The position numbers were made by a program, and so were the translations under genes. From assembly GCA_036785705.1 (NCBI GenBank), contig JAWUZG010000018.1, forward strand, positions 8,281,501 to 8,345,500: a stretch of DNA of 64,000 nt. The letters run 5' to 3'. How positions within the stretch are numbered: position 1 is the first letter of the stretch; the number at the start of each line of letters is the position of its first letter. Positions 1 to 12,734 of this stretch are shown here, piece after piece. The notes beneath the pieces were generated by a model. That model did no database searches, was not told the DNA's origin, and saw only the letters and a list, made by a program, of their open reading frames with translations. The stretch is from Acanthornis magna. Taxonomy: Eukaryota; Chordata; Aves; Passeriformes; Acanthizidae.

Positions 1-2130
1 AGCCTTTGCACAGGTGAAGTACATCTGAAGAGAAGAGCTGTCCTTGAGGTGGAAAAGAGCAGGTTGGTTGTTAACAGTAGAAGGTACAGCTGAAATAGGG
101 ACACAAACTGTGGGAATGAGAGTAATTCTGAATGGGTACCAGATTTGAACAAATATGCAAAAGGTAATCTGTAAACTTTTTGAGAGCTGAGTTTGCTTGT
201 CAGGTGTCCAGTGCTGTTGATAACCAGCTCTACTTCTCAGAAGCCGTGATGGTGCATTTAGTAATAGCAATACTGAAGAGATGGAATAGTGTGGTCCAGG
301 CTGGGAGGCACCACTGCTATATATCCTCTCGGTGGTCCAGTATATTTTAAAATTAAGTTCATGCCTTAGATTAAGCAATAAAATGCAGGGAAATGAACCA
401 AAATGTAGCAGATGGAAAGGAACTGTGTGAGAAGGACCAGACTAGTCTAGGTACAATACTGAAGGAGGTGCAAGGAAAATCTAAAAAGCCTAATCTCCTA
501 AAAATATTTTCAGAGATGATTTAACTATAGAGAATGAGTGAGGGCTTGCAGTATAGATGAGCTTATGAAAGCGAGGTGGAAGTGAAGCATGCAGAGAGGA
601 ACCTCACAGTGAAAAGAGAGGATAAATTATAATTAAGTGATAATATTGAATTTTCCAGAGAAATAAATAAAGGATTAGTCTGAAGATTCCTCACAACCCT
701 TCTTCATAGCTCAGTTTAGACTTTTATTTAAAATGATCTCTGTGAAGCATGCAGTGGTGCCATGGCCTTCAAATTCATTTTCTTTTGTCAAGCATTCGCA
801 GGTTGGTACTTTAAGCTCTAGGAGTTGAATATTGAACATGGAGGTTTATACTGCTGTAAGAAAGAGGCCTGTCAAAATTCTGTAGTTCAGCATAAACTTT
901 TAAGACTTTTCCCTTCCCTAACTGTAGTGTTGTTTGCAATAAGAAACAGATTATTACTTGGTGATTCAAGACTCTGAATGATGGTTTTTATATGGTCTGA
1001 AGAATGCTGGTTTTAACAAAGGAAGAAAAAGATTAGTGATAAGCTGACAATGGATGAGACCTAAGTTCCAGTTCTGTGTCTGTCTTGTTACAGCTCTGCA
1101 AGCAATTAAGACTCTTTCTTTGAGAATGTAGGATACCCCTTTCACATAGGGTATTGCTATGAAAAGAGAAGGGGAGAGGTACAAAATGGTAATTTTTGCA
1201 ATGTCATCTTCCCAAACAGCTTGTGAATCCAGGGGAGTTGCAGCTGCGCAGCATTTCCCACCCTTCTGTTCTGGGTGACATCTTAAGTCTAGCAGAGCCT
1301 TGCAAAGGCAGCAGAGCTTACAGGTGCTGAAAATGCAGGTAGGTTTCTTTCCCCATCCTCGCCTGAGTGTTGCTGGACTCATTTGTTAGGCAGCTGAGTT
1401 TGCTAAACCAGGAGAAAACCATCAGCAAAGAGAATAATTTCCTTTTGGTTTTGTGCAAGCTGCCCTGGGAAGACTCCCTCATGGCTGGGAGCTGGTGAGA
1501 AAAAGTTAGGATCCATATTTTCAGTGGTACCTATCCACTTGAAACCAGAGGGGAAAAGTCAAGTGCTATTGCATCCGTCGGAAATTGCTAGCAGCACACA
1601 GACCCTTTCACTCAGAGCAGGTGACAGCAATCCATGCATCTGAGCCCTGCTGTGCAGTTTCAAATCCAGAAAAAATCCTGAAGATAGGGAAAGGAGGCAG
1701 TGTAAACAGCCTGTTGTCTTCCCATTCAAGAATTATTACACTTCCAGACTTGCAATTTCAGACATCTCTCAATGTCAGAAAAGTCTCTTGTATTATTTGG
1801 GTTTATTATACCTTCAGCCTGAGAGCTGAAAGACTTTTTTTTTCCAGTCGCAACCTTGTACAAATGTAAGGAAATAGCCAGAAGGTCTCTATAAGAAAAG
1901 TTAGCTCCTTGCTCAGTCTTCTGACCACTCTAAATTAGGAATGATTTGCTTTAGGTAATTTTAAGAGAAAGATATTCACAATAGATATTCATGATCTTCA
2001 GAATGACAGTTTCCATCTCAGTTTTTAGAGGGCATTGCTGTGATTGAAAGGACGGTTCTGCATTTGTTCTGCCCCTCTTTGTTTTTATGTATCTGCTACC
2101 TGATGGAATATATTATACCAGATGCGGGGG
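1..2130. other. Non-coding sequence, nothing recognised
   Basis: Mixed AT-rich sequence without a recognisable repeat or exon. The longest open frame is on the minus strand at 966-1382 (138 codons, Cys-rich start, no family resemblance). It has no convincing splice signals and is best read as chance. Confidence 0.6.
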
Positions 2131-2227
2131 GTTTTGTTTGTTTTTGTTTGTTTGTTTGATTGGTTTGTTTGTTTGGGTTGGGATTTTTTTGTTTGGTTGC
2201 TTTTGGTTTTGGTATTTGTGTGTGTGT
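2131..2227 (+). repeat. Imperfect (TTTG)n simple repeat ending in (TG)n
   Basis: A T/G-only tract of about 100 bases built from TTTG and TTTTG units with interruptions (GATTGG, GGGTTGGG), ending in a short TG run. Low-complexity DNA. It produces a spurious Lys/Asn/Gln-rich open frame on the other strand. Confidence 0.9.
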
Positions 2228-5200
2228 ATCTACTGCTTTTTTTAGAAGCAAATCCCTGTTGTGCCAATGTTACATGGTCTATGAGAACTTAACAGTAATA
2301 GGCCAGAACTAATGGGCATACTCTAATTGAAGTGTACTCTACTGGCTTTCTTGCTTAGGTGAAGAAACAACCTTGTGTTGAATTTATACTTTGCAACTCA
2401 AATGAAACCCTGCACGAGGTAATAAATGCACCCATATTTCTTCTAGTACTGCAGTGTATTTTTGAGGGCTAGACTTTAGCCAGCCTTTAGTGTGTGACAT
2501 GGGCAGGGAACAGAGAATCAAAGTGTGTGCTGTACACAGCTCACTCCTAAACAGTCTGGTAGCACTGCAGCTGTCTGGGATGTCTGCTGGCTTTAAAGGG
2601 ATTAAAGACAAGTAAGGCCATGGGCTGCTTTTCTTTCACACCATCAGCAGGAGGTGAACCATACTTTGTGTTTTCAGAAGCAGTAGGACATGATGGGCCA
2701 CTTTGGAGCCATCCTTCCCATAGACAGTGTGAAGTGTTTACCTGCTCAGGGCCAAGACTGGAACCGTTTGTGGTCATCTGTCCCCTGGGTTTATGCTACA
2801 GGAAAAATTCCTTTTGACTGCAGGGTCTTTTTCTTATTTCAAATAGAATTTAACATCACTAAATGGACTAGAAGTCTAAAACAAGCTGTGATTGCTCTTA
2901 ACACTAAAAAATGTTTAAGGTGCTTGCGATAGCTCCAGAAGGGCTATGGTTACCTTAGATGAAAAGAACATGCCCAGACACACAGATGCTTTGTAGCCTT
3001 TATTAGACACAAAGTTCAAGGCTGGATGCTTTCACCTACCAGATGATATCCAGCATAACTGTGTTCCTGTAAGGCTTTTGAAAGACTTCAGGGATTTTTT
3101 CTGTGGTGGCCTCTAAACCTTAAAGCTCAACTGTGGCGCTGTGATTCAAAGTCCTGCCTAAGTTTGTAAGTGATTCCATGGAAATCAACTGACCTTGCAG
3201 AGCAAAGTGCATTTACCAGAGAAAAACAAAGCGTGATCCAGGCTTTCATCAAATGCCATTCATGTGGAACATGGGCTGGTCTGTGTTTGTCTTTTTTGCA
3301 CGTAACTGCCACTAACACCAGTAGAGTTTCCAGGCACAGACCGACTGGTTATGAAACCTGAGCTCCAAATACAGAGTGAAGTCCAAGGAAATTAGATGAC
3401 CCGTGTTGCAGACAGAATACAAGTTCAGTGTAAAATATTTATTGCTTCAAATTATCGTTGTAAGAGTAATAAAATGAAGCCATATTTGTAGGCTTCACAG
3501 TGATATATTTTTATGAGCTTAGAGCTGCTGCTTGTGTAAATTCAATAGAGAAGCTGTTTGGACTTGTTTCAAATTTCTGTAGCTACGGGGGAAGAACATT
3601 TATTCCTTATTTCGCTTGTTAGAAACAATGAAAAGCAAATCTTTTATCTGTTTACTAGAAAATACAGCTTTAATGAAACTCACTACATTTTTGAGTCTAG
3701 TTCTTTGACTTCTACAGAAATGGATCCAGGTTGTCTAGACATTGAGGGACAGGACTGACACCAATTCTTTATGGGTCTTTTTAGAAGGTAGAGGTGAAAA
3801 CTATTTAGATTGATTCAGCTGAAATACTGACCCAAATAATGTAGTCAAATGAGAGTATTTCAACTGAAAACTGGTTTTGCTGGAGGTTGAAGGAAACAAA
3901 ATTTTTTATGAAATTGTGCCTAGACCTTCCTGGTTTCTGGGACTGACTTTTTCCCCAGGTCCTCAGCATCCTGGGGGCTGGCTGTATTTGGGGGTTCCCT
4001 AAATTATCCTGGCTTCCTGGTTGCAAGAGTCTCCATTAGGCAGGAATCCAGCCCTCAGAATTGTTAAATGCTGAATTGTAGTTGGTAGAAACTTCATTTG
4101 GAAATACCAAAATCATCACAAAAATGAAGTGACCCTTATCTGCCTAAGCGACAGCAGTCTGTCTTTCATGGGGAGATACTGACTGAAAGGCAGCCACACT
4201 GGACTGGGTGAAAGAGCTTTTGTTATATGCTTAGGGCTAATGTCATTCAGAGTTCCTTTATGGGGTGGGAAAGGAGCCCAAACCCACAGCTGCTTCATGC
4301 TCGCTCTCTTAGGGTAACACTTGATTTTTCTGGCCTAATTCAGATGTTAATCTGATTGTGATTGGGACCAATTTCAATATGGTTAAGGCTTTTAGAGGTG
4401 GTAATGCCCTCGAGTTGTGCACTGGCTGTATAAGAAAGCTGTTCCTGGGACCCTCTGGATCTGGAGATGTCCCTGCATTCCTCGAAAAGCCAAATCATAT
4501 GAGCCAGTTCAATTCTTTCAGTGACAGAAAAGAACTTCTGATCCCAACTTCATCTTTAAAGAGAAAATGTAACATGTTTGAATTTCCTTTTTATAGAAAT
4601 TACCAATTTAAAGTAGTCTTATTGATTAAATAGGAAAAAAAATAAAAAACATTTAATACAAGAATAACCTGCATCTTTTCCTGAAAAGTCTCTTCCTCCC
4701 CTGCCATTATCCTTGCTTCTCTGTTGGGCATATGTCTCAGTTTGATGATTAGCATAGAAAAAGGGGAAAAATGAATATTAATTCAAGGAATTCAGTGGGT
4801 TTTTTGGACTAAATGTTTTCCAAAGGAAAAATTGATTGTTTTGTATCTCCCTCTGTATTTTCTTCCTTCCAACTTCTCTTCCTCAGTGGAAGAGGGTAAG
4901 ATATACTACATTGATTGTAAGATAGGCTTCTCAAGTAGCTGTTTGTGTATGGAGTAACCAGGTTGTCCAAGACAGTGTTTAATAAGAAATGGCAGATTTA
5001 AAACTCAGCTGCCATTTTAGGCTCTGGTGTCTTTGTGTATACACCTTGAAACCTCTCATTCCACTGACTGTTCCATTACAGACAAGGTAGAAGCATCTCA
5101 GTTCAGACAGTTCAGGAAAAGAAGAAGTGACTTGTGGCACAAACTCATCATGAGCCTTCCTCAGCAGCTACCAGAAAATAAAGGTATCTTTGTCTGACTA

Positions 5201-5755
5201 ATATAAATTTTATACCTCTAAACACAGTTATAGACCTACAGTTTGAAAAATTCCATGCTAGAATAATTGCTTAATCTGCCTTTTACACCAGTTTTCCCTT
5301 CAAAGAGTAATTTTGTCCTTACATTGCAGCAGAACCATAGTAAAGGAAGGGAGACAAATGAGGTAAACATGCCCAAATATTGTGACTTGCTGCTTCTGTT
5401 ACCATTTCCTCTGAAGAGGAGGGGCTGAATTTGAGTGGAATGAGCTGAGGAATGAGCAGGAGGCAGCACAGGTCAGAGATGCTGCAAGGAGAAAGCACAA
5501 GAAGAGTGTGGGCATCACAGGTGCTGAGAGACCAATACTTTTAGCAGAGATAGGCCTTGAGTCATCCAAATCTTACTAGGATCCAAATCGTACTTTTGAG
5601 GATACAAGCTTCCACCTTGTCATAATTCATCCTTCTAATCACAAAATGGGTTGATGAAAGGGACTGTATAATAAAGAAAATTGCAATTTTATTTATCAAT
5701 CCTCTTTCTACAAATACTTTGGGTTTGGGACATCATCATTAACATGAATTCCTAT
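2228..5755. other. Non-coding sequence, nothing recognised
   Basis: Unique-looking AT-rich DNA. All open frames are under about 95 codons, overlap one another on both strands and match nothing I recognise. No repeat boundaries, RNA gene or splice-flanked exon could be supported. Confidence 0.6.
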
Positions 5756-5850
5756 CTAGATCACAGGACAGTTCAGGTTGAGAGGAATCTCATGCAATCT
5801 AGCACAACCTGCCCAAAGCCAGAGCCTGCTCAAGTGCCATGGTCTTCATT
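5756..5850 (-). mobile_element. Decayed CR1 LINE 3'-end fragment
   Basis: The segment starts near ATCACAGGACAGTTCAGGTTG and resembles the reverse complement of an avian CR1 3' terminus (usual form: atcacagaatcattcaggttggaaaagacctct). A region resembling 'caacctgcccaaagccagagcctgctcaag' follows. The match is partial and the upstream part is missing, so the assignment is tentative. If real, it is an old, strongly 5'-truncated insertion. Confidence 0.5.
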
Positions 5851-7256
5851 AATTCTTGCATGTTTAGTTTGCATACAAGTATTTAGTCAGTGCAAATCTC
5901 TTGGGCAGACTGGGCTATGTCTACCTTAACTTATTTGGAATTCTGTCACCTCCCTGATTTCTGTGATTTCCTTTCCATTGACATTTTTTCAGGTACAGTC
6001 AGTTCTCAGCTGTGGCTTGACCTGTTGCTTTACTACAGGATCCCCCTCTCCTATCTTCCTTTATTATAGGAACCATTTCTGTCACATAAGTCTGCCATTT
6101 TTATTTCTTACACACCTGTTTAGATTTTTTTTCAGCAGAAAAGTATTTTATACTTAAAATGTTCATTATTAAGACTGGTTACTTTTCACCCACATGGCTA
6201 AAACCTACTTCCATTTCCCACTCAAAGTCTGAGATTTTACAAAAAAAGAAAAAAAAAGGATTTAGTTACATATGACTGATTTCTGATAAGAATATATTCT
6301 AGTATTTACATTTTCTAGGTTGCTGTTTCTATCCATGTGGTCTAGTGTGTACTGTAGTATATTTCATTATTAAAATGTGCCTGGCTAATATATCCATATG
6401 TAAATAATAATACATATAAATATTTCTATTTTATGTAAATATCCACATAATGAAAATATTACTAGAAAGACATGGGTTTTTTAAAGGAAAAAATCTATTT
6501 TTGTTTGTATATTTATTTTAAAAGTTGTGAGAAAAGAAACATCCTGTTTGTGAGCATCAGCTCACACGATCTTTGTTCTAAATCAAATTAAATCAAAGTA
6601 AGCAGAAATGGAGTTAATTAAAGTGTACTTTTAAGCAGTCTCACTATAAAAGCTAGAAAAAAAAACCCTATTAATGAGGTGAAACTTGATGAGAAAGTTG
6701 CTTTAAACCCGTTGCCTGTTTTTAGTTCTCTGGGAGAACAGCAGAAAGAATTGTTGAATACCATTGTGCAGAACTCATTAATAAAAGAGTGCTAATGCAC
6801 ATTTGCTACCCTGGTAAGCTGTGTCTTATATAAGTCTGATTCAACTAGACAAATGACCTGTTTTTAAAAGGAGATGGAAACATTTGCAGTAAAACTGTGC
6901 TGTCAGATGTGCAGAGGGTGTATAGCTCCTACAGAAAAGACGTTTATTCAAATCCTTTAGACACAGAAGGTCAAACAAGCCTAGTTAAAAGTCTAGAAAA
7001 TAAAATCAGCATTTGGGACTGAATCCTTGTCTCAGTGCACAGGTTAAATACCCCACCTGTCCTCTTGGGATGTCAGTGGTTTCTGGGCAGCATTGCTCAA
7101 TCAGTTCTGGAGTGGTGCAGAAGTAATCTGTGGTGACTATGCAGCTGCTGTGCAGAAGAGGTTGATCTGTGAGCTCAGGTGTGTGCCATTTCTAGTTCTA
7201 GTGGAATTCAGCTCCTTAGGATAGAAATAAGTGCCTTTGTTATGAAATAACATAGC
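5851..7256. other. AT-rich non-coding sequence
   Basis: Includes very AT-rich DNA at about 6240-6530, with an A-rich tract (6241-6259) and runs of TATA/ATAAATA (6371-6470) that could behave as a matrix-attachment-like or flexible region. At 6550-6630 there is a cluster of HMG/homeobox-like words (CTTTGTTCT, ATCAAAG, TTAATTAA). No exon or named repeat recognised. Confidence 0.5.
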
Positions 7257-7308
7257 AGATAAACAGCACCAGAGAAGAATAACAGGAGATAAACAGCACC
7301 AGAGAAGA
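7257..7308 (+). repeat. 30-bp-period tandem duplication
   Basis: A 22-base word beginning AGATAAACAGCACC occurs at 7257-7278 and again at 7287-7308, identical in both places, so the unit is about 30 bases. The lack of divergence points to a recent replication-slippage or short-duplication event. It explains the repeated peptide SGAVYLL seen in translation of the minus strand. Confidence 0.9.
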
Positions 7309-7635
7309 TTCTGTATTTTTCTTGCTGGGGTGAATAGTCTCCCAGTACACATCTTTTAACACTGTCATTGATAATAGAGGAAGAAACCAATTTTATGCAT
7401 TAGTGGTATCTTGCAAATAGCATTGATCATTTTTTCAAGCAGTTGCTTTACAAAATTTTTTTTTCAACTTGGCTACCAGTCTAATGTAATGGAACAACAA
7501 CCTACAGCCTGGTTCTGGTCTTTTTTTCCCATGTAGTTCATTGCCTGCAGTGAAATTATTTGTAACTTGCTCCACCAAGCCAAGATTTTCAAATGCAGAT
7601 TTAAGAAACAGTTTTTCTTCTTATTTGTCACGGAA
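7309..7635. other. Short non-coding interval before a CR1 copy
   Basis: AT-rich sequence with T-runs at 7449-7463 and 7520-7528. No repeat family or exon recognised. Confidence 0.5.
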
Positions 7636-7940
7636 GCATAGAATGCTTGAATTTAGAAGGCACCTCTCTGGAGTTCATCTTGTCCACATGCCCTGCTCAA
7701 GCAGAGCCACTTGTAGGCAACTGCACAGGACCATGTCCAGACAGCGTTTGAGTATCTGCAAGGATGGAGACTCCACAGCCTCTCTGGGCAACCTGTTCAG
7801 TGCTCAGTCAGTAAAAAAGTTACCCTCACAGTAAAAAAGTGTTTCCTAATGTTCAGAGGGAACTTCCTGTGTATCAATTTATTCTGTTGCTGGGCACCAC
7901 TGGAAAGAATGTGGTTCTGTCTTCTTTTCATCCCCCCTTC
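7636..7940 (-). mobile_element. CR1 LINE, 5'-truncated 3' end (reverse)
   Basis: CR1 retrotransposons copy themselves by target-primed reverse transcription and usually leave only the 3' end. Here the 3' terminus is at 7636 (plus-strand text CATAGAATGCTTGAATTTAGAAGG) and the sequence runs leftward in CR1 sense. In CR1 sense on the minus strand it encodes LNIRKHFFTVR, related to the ORF2 C-terminal tail. On the plus strand it gives the antisense peptide DGDSTASLGN, which nearly recurs in the copy at 57.3 kb ([10 protein letters not shown]). A local duplication of CAGTAAAAAAGT (7808-7819 and 7829-7840) appears to be an insertion in this copy. The 5' truncation point is blurred and lies near 7940. 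Confidence 0.9.
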
Positions 7941-7957
7941 AGGTATAGTACTTTGAC

Positions 7958-8162
7958 CTGCTAGCATCCCATAATAGGTATCCTGTAAGCACTTCCTTTC
8001 TTGCTTTTGGGAAGAGGCATAGAAAAGTGTTTTCAGCCCTTTTGTGCTCAGTTTATGTTCTGCATCTACTGTTTTCCTCATGCTGGAACGTTCCTTGTGT
8101 ATCGCATCTTTACACAATGCTGAAGATAGCACAGTTTCAGGTTTTGTTGAGTCATGCCACAT
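7958..8162 (-). other. Exon-like open segment (weak candidate)
   Basis: On the minus strand a pyrimidine-rich tract (gcttcctttgcttttccttag) ends in AG directly before 8162. It is followed by about 68 open codons (starting MWHDSTKPETVLSSALCK) and a CAG|GT at 7958/7957. The donor (GTCAAAG) is poor, and the open frame runs on into the adjacent CR1 copy. I do not recognise the peptide. It could be a decayed exon, a further CR1-linked segment or chance. Low confidence. Confidence 0.12.
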
Positions 8163-11100
8163 CTAAGGAAAAGCAAAGGAAGCATTTTCTTATAACTTTC
8201 TGAAAAATGGAAAAATGACAAAGTAGAATTAATGCAATCCCTTTATTCTATAAATACCTACTAATACTCCCATTTTCCATATTACACCCACACTGCAGAG
8301 GAGAGGCCTAATATGTGATTTTCACATTTCTGCGGTTCTCCTTCAACTCCAGGCTCACATATACTCATAAAATTATGCAAGTTCATGACTATATGACATA
8401 AAAAAATTTCATATACCTTATTAGAATACCTTCAGAAATTGTGCTTAGATAGACTGGATCCTAACAGAAGATGTCACTTTTTTTCCACTCTTAGGGTTTC
8501 TTATGTTGGACAAATTGAGCCAATTGTATGCCGGAGGATGAGTGCTCCACCCATTTGTGGCTGTAGGCAGGCCACCCAAAAGATTGCAAAGTGGATTTTA
8601 CCTGTACCCAAAGTGATATTCTCAGCTGCCTAAAAGATCCAGGTAATTCAGCTTTCAGCATGTGGTGCAAGAGGAAAAGGAGTAGTTAAGCTCTAGTGCC
8701 CAAAGCAGAACAAAATTAATGTGAAACACATTTCAGTGATCTGATTCTTTATCTCTACCTTCTTAATTAAAATCAAGGAATGATGATGACCAGCTAATAC
8801 TTAAATTTGTGTTTCTGAGCTGATGATTCTTCAGGGAAGAGATATAGGTCCTTCTTTTTCAGCTGCCTGTATTTGACTTAGAGCTTTCCATCCCTATTTC
8901 CCCAGTTCCCAGTTCCTGTGCATTACTTTGAATACTAATGGAAAAGTTTTCTGTGATTTCTGCTAGTACCTGTATCAATGTATGCTACTATTGAGTGATT
9001 ATGAAGTTGACCCTCATGTGGCTCTTTAGGAATGCAGCAAAAAAATTCAACTATGTGAAGAACTACAGTAGACAATGCAGTTTACTGAGAGGAGATGCCA
9101 TGAAATGTTATGAAATACTCCTAGCTTAGTTTAATATTTCTTCTGTGTTCTCCCACACAGTGTTCAGAACAAGTTAAGTGACATGAAGAATATTACACAT
9201 TTTTTATAACAGATGGAGGACATCACTTTTATTGTTTTGAACAATTAATTAAAAGTTAGTTTCTGTTAAGAATCACCATGCTGTGATTTTTCTCACATCT
9301 TGTCTGCCTAGTCCAGGCTGATCCTAATCTAAGTAGGAAACTGAGGGAATCCTCTCACTGGTCCACCAGCTGATGTCTGAACCTCCCTCTCTTCAGCAGA
9401 GAAATAAGTAGACATTGCAGAAAGAACATAAATTGTGCTCCCTCTGTGCTCAGTGCTGCCATTGATGCATGAAGGAGGAGACAGGACACATCCATTCAGG
9501 GGTTGCAGAAATGTGTTTTCATCCTCAACGTTCCCCACATTAATGGGCAGATCTGGCCATAATGGGTTAGTGCACATGTTTTTCAGACAGTGAGAACTGT
9601 CTCTGGAAGGACTTACCAAGGCTCTGTCAGGACTAGGAAGGACTGTCAGGTGTATGACAGGATGGGGCACCACAGACTGTATGTGCCAGTCCAGGCTGTT
9701 TCTGCCTGGCCTCTTCCGTGCAACCCTCTCCCTCCAGAGATTTGTCACTTTTCCCTGTGTAACCAGTCCTTTCCACTCTGTCACCAGTTGTGTATCCATA
9801 GCATGGTCAGAATGTTATGCTGTGCGCTTGGCATGCCTTCTGCATGTTCACACATGTAAGGCTGAGTGCCCCAAGGCTGTTTGCATGCCCTGTTGTATGA
9901 ATGGGGACAGGTCTGTTGCAGGATAGTGGAATATGTACTTTTGCAGAGAAACAAGAGGTACACAGAAGCGGACACTGTTCATGTGGCTTTGCACGTGCCT
10001 GCAGACAGATGGAGATGATGGCAGGCGCCTGCAGCTTGGTCACAGGGTGGGCGCACACAGGGATGCACAGGGATGAGCCACAGTGCACAGGAGTCACACA
10101 CCTTCATGAGAGATTTATCAACATGAAAAGTTGGATACCCATGTTCTAGGTCACTCCTGGCATCTAATCTCCATAACAGTGCATTCATGTGGTAATAATC
10201 CTTCCCTTGAAGAGTTGTCTGAGACTAGAGATATAACTGATGAAGAAGAAGCATTGTGATTTAAGACCAAAATGGCTATTCAGAAACTAAATGGATTGGA
10301 TGCCAAAACACTTTTATCACAGATGTAAGCCATTTTACAAATTATGTGATTTGCCTGCCCCATGGGAAAGACAATATGATAGAGGAGGCAGGAGGGAGTC
10401 AAAGTAGTGGTTCCAGCTGTTTTTACATGGTCATGGGGCAGAGCCATGAGGTCCCTTTCCATTCCTCAGTAGCTTTGGCCATCAAACATTATAGCACTGT
10501 GTAGAGAGAAATTTTGGTCAACCTCGACACCCAACAAGTCTCTGGTGCTGGTGCTCACAATCAGCCCATCTCAAAGGCTTACCACAAAGACACAGTCACA
10601 ATGCCTGACATGTATTTTACATCCAATGTACTCATCTACTTCTAGAACTAAGTTACTCCCTTATCCTATAGGATTAACTGAAGTTCATATGCTAATAGTT
10701 CTTGAAGTGGACCCTATTCCAATTGCCACAAGGAGCAACTTTTTAGGCTTGACTTATCTTATGCTGAAGTTGGTGAGTTGCTTCTTTGTTGGATCCAAAG
10801 AAATAGTGCCAAAATCTAATGCCCTTTAATACTTGCACTAAAACTCCACTGTGGTATGTCTGCAAATGTTTCCCAGTTTATTATTTTTCTGTTATATGAG
10901 CTTATACATCCACCACACATATTTGTAGCACTGTAAAGAAATACTGCTGGACAACTTGATTCAATTTGTTCACTGATTTTATTTTCCTTGGACTTCAATG
11001 GCACTTAGTTGTGTCTCTGCTGATCAGCTTGATGTTTAGCTCCATGCAGTGTTGTATTTTATCTTGGCTCCAAATATGTTCTCAAATTAACATGATGGTA

Positions 11101-12261
11101 CAGATGGATTCTTGTCTCAGAGCCATATGATTGATTTCATCTCTGATATTCTGCTCCATCAACATGCAAGGAATTAGTCCTGACATCAAAGGGCAATCTG
11201 TTTACATTGGAAGTGCAAAATATTGCGCTAAGCAATGCAAAACAGATTAAAAAAGAGAATGGCACTGCCACTGCTTTTTTGAAACAAAACACAAACTTAT
11301 TAGGAAAGCCATACACTCCCTTCTCTAAAGCAATTATCTTAAATGCTGAGAACACAAGAACATCTGTAATGAGTCAAACTAAAGGTCTGTTTGGACTGCT
11401 GTGTGTGTACGCTAGTGGCCAATTTAGGATGCTAGAGATATGAATGGGGCAAGCAGATGGTGATATACTTGTCCTCTAGCTTTTCCAAAACAAAAATTCT
11501 AGAGGATTTCCAGGAAGTGGACCAGCAGTAATCATGGTAAATTTACATGGATTATAATTTCTTAGCCGCTCAGAATGGATTTTAAAATATTTTAGCAGTA
11601 ACACATAATACAAAGCATTATCAAAAATTTCACTAGGGCTTATAAATTAATACAGATTTAGGATATATTTTTTCAAATCAGAGAAATTGTGGCAATTGTT
11701 ATATTCCATTTTGGTTTGGAACATAAATAGTGTTGCATTCATTTTGATTCAAAAGATTATCTTTTGTACTGGTCAATGTAAAGGATGAAAATAAATAACT
11801 AAACCTAATGTAATTCTGACCTTGACACTTGCAGTCAAAAAGGGGTTTTTTCACTTTTGAGATAGAAAAGGTTTTATTTGATGACATAAATTACTTACAC
11901 TCTTACACTGCTATTTTTAATATAGATTCTTTTGATTGATGCAAAATAATTAAAATAATAGAACCCCTTGAAAAAAATCCCTAACTAAAATGGTGAATGT
12001 GAACTAGACTGACAGAGAAAGAATACAGCAATAGGGTGGACAATGCATAATTCCTTTGGGTAATATATAGCCCTCTGTTGTGCCCATCACTTATTTTGCA
12101 TTGAAGACCTTTCTTTTGTGTTTTACCTCCCTCACAAATAATGAATTATCTGTTGTAGTCAGCTCTTGGTGCTGAGTTGTTAATAAAAATTCAGTTTCAG
12201 AGGCAGAAAATGTTGTAAAGAGAAACCTTTCTTTAGCAGAAACAGTAGGAGTAGCTTGACA
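8163..12261. other. Non-coding sequence, nothing recognised
   Basis: Mostly AT-rich. A less AT-rich stretch at about 9330-10150 carries several overlapping open frames on both strands (largest 9329-9799 minus, 156 codons), as expected where T/A-rich stop codons are rarer. None resembles a known family or has paired splice sites. A small repeated motif (CACAGGGATG) lies near 10057-10077. Confidence 0.55.
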
Positions 12262-12652
12262 GGCTGAGAGAGTTGGAGTTGTTCAGCCTGGACAGGAGAA
12301 AATTTTGTGGAGACCATTACAGGACCTTCCAGTACCTTAAAGGGGCCACGAGAGAGTTGGTGAGGAAGATTTTACAAGGGCATGTCGTGATAGCACAAGG
12401 GGAAATGCCTTTAACTGTAAGAGTGTAGGTTTAGATTAATTATTAGGAAAAAATTCTTTACTGGAAGGCGGTTGAGGCACTGGCACAGGTTGCCCAGAGA
12501 AGCTGCGGTTGCCTCATCCCTGGAAATGTTCAAGGCCAAGCTGGATGGAGTTTTGAGCAGCCTGGTGTAGTGGAAGGTGTCTCTGTCCATGGCAGGGGGG
12601 TTGGAACGAGACAATCTTTAAGGTTCCTTCCAATTCAGAACATTCTATGACA
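12262..12652 (+). mobile_element. CR1 LINE, 5'-truncated 3' end (forward)
   Basis: Starts within GGCTGAGAGAGTTGG and runs through the standard avian CR1 tail: 'gttcagcctggacagga', 'ttacaagggcatg', 'aggcactggcacaggttgcccagagaagc', 'tccctggaaatgttcaaggcc', 'ccatggcaggggggttgga'. It ends in ACATTCTATGA at 12641-12651. Only the end of ORF2 and the 3' UTR remain, and the frame is broken. The 3' region differs from the neighbouring copy, so the two belong to different CR1 subfamilies. Confidence 0.95.
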
Positions 12653-12734
12653 AACTGTATTTCTCTGCATGTACTGACTCCAGCTTCCTTGAGAAGTTAA
12701 CTGTGTTAGAGGCTTTGGGGCAAGTGATTAGAGA

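Noticed and set aside
966..1382. 138-codon minus-strand open frame
   Set aside because: No family resemblance and no splice or promoter evidence. Composition looks non-coding.
9329..9799. 156-codon minus-strand open frame
   Set aside because: Overlaps several open plus-strand frames in a less AT-rich patch. The peptide is not recognisable.
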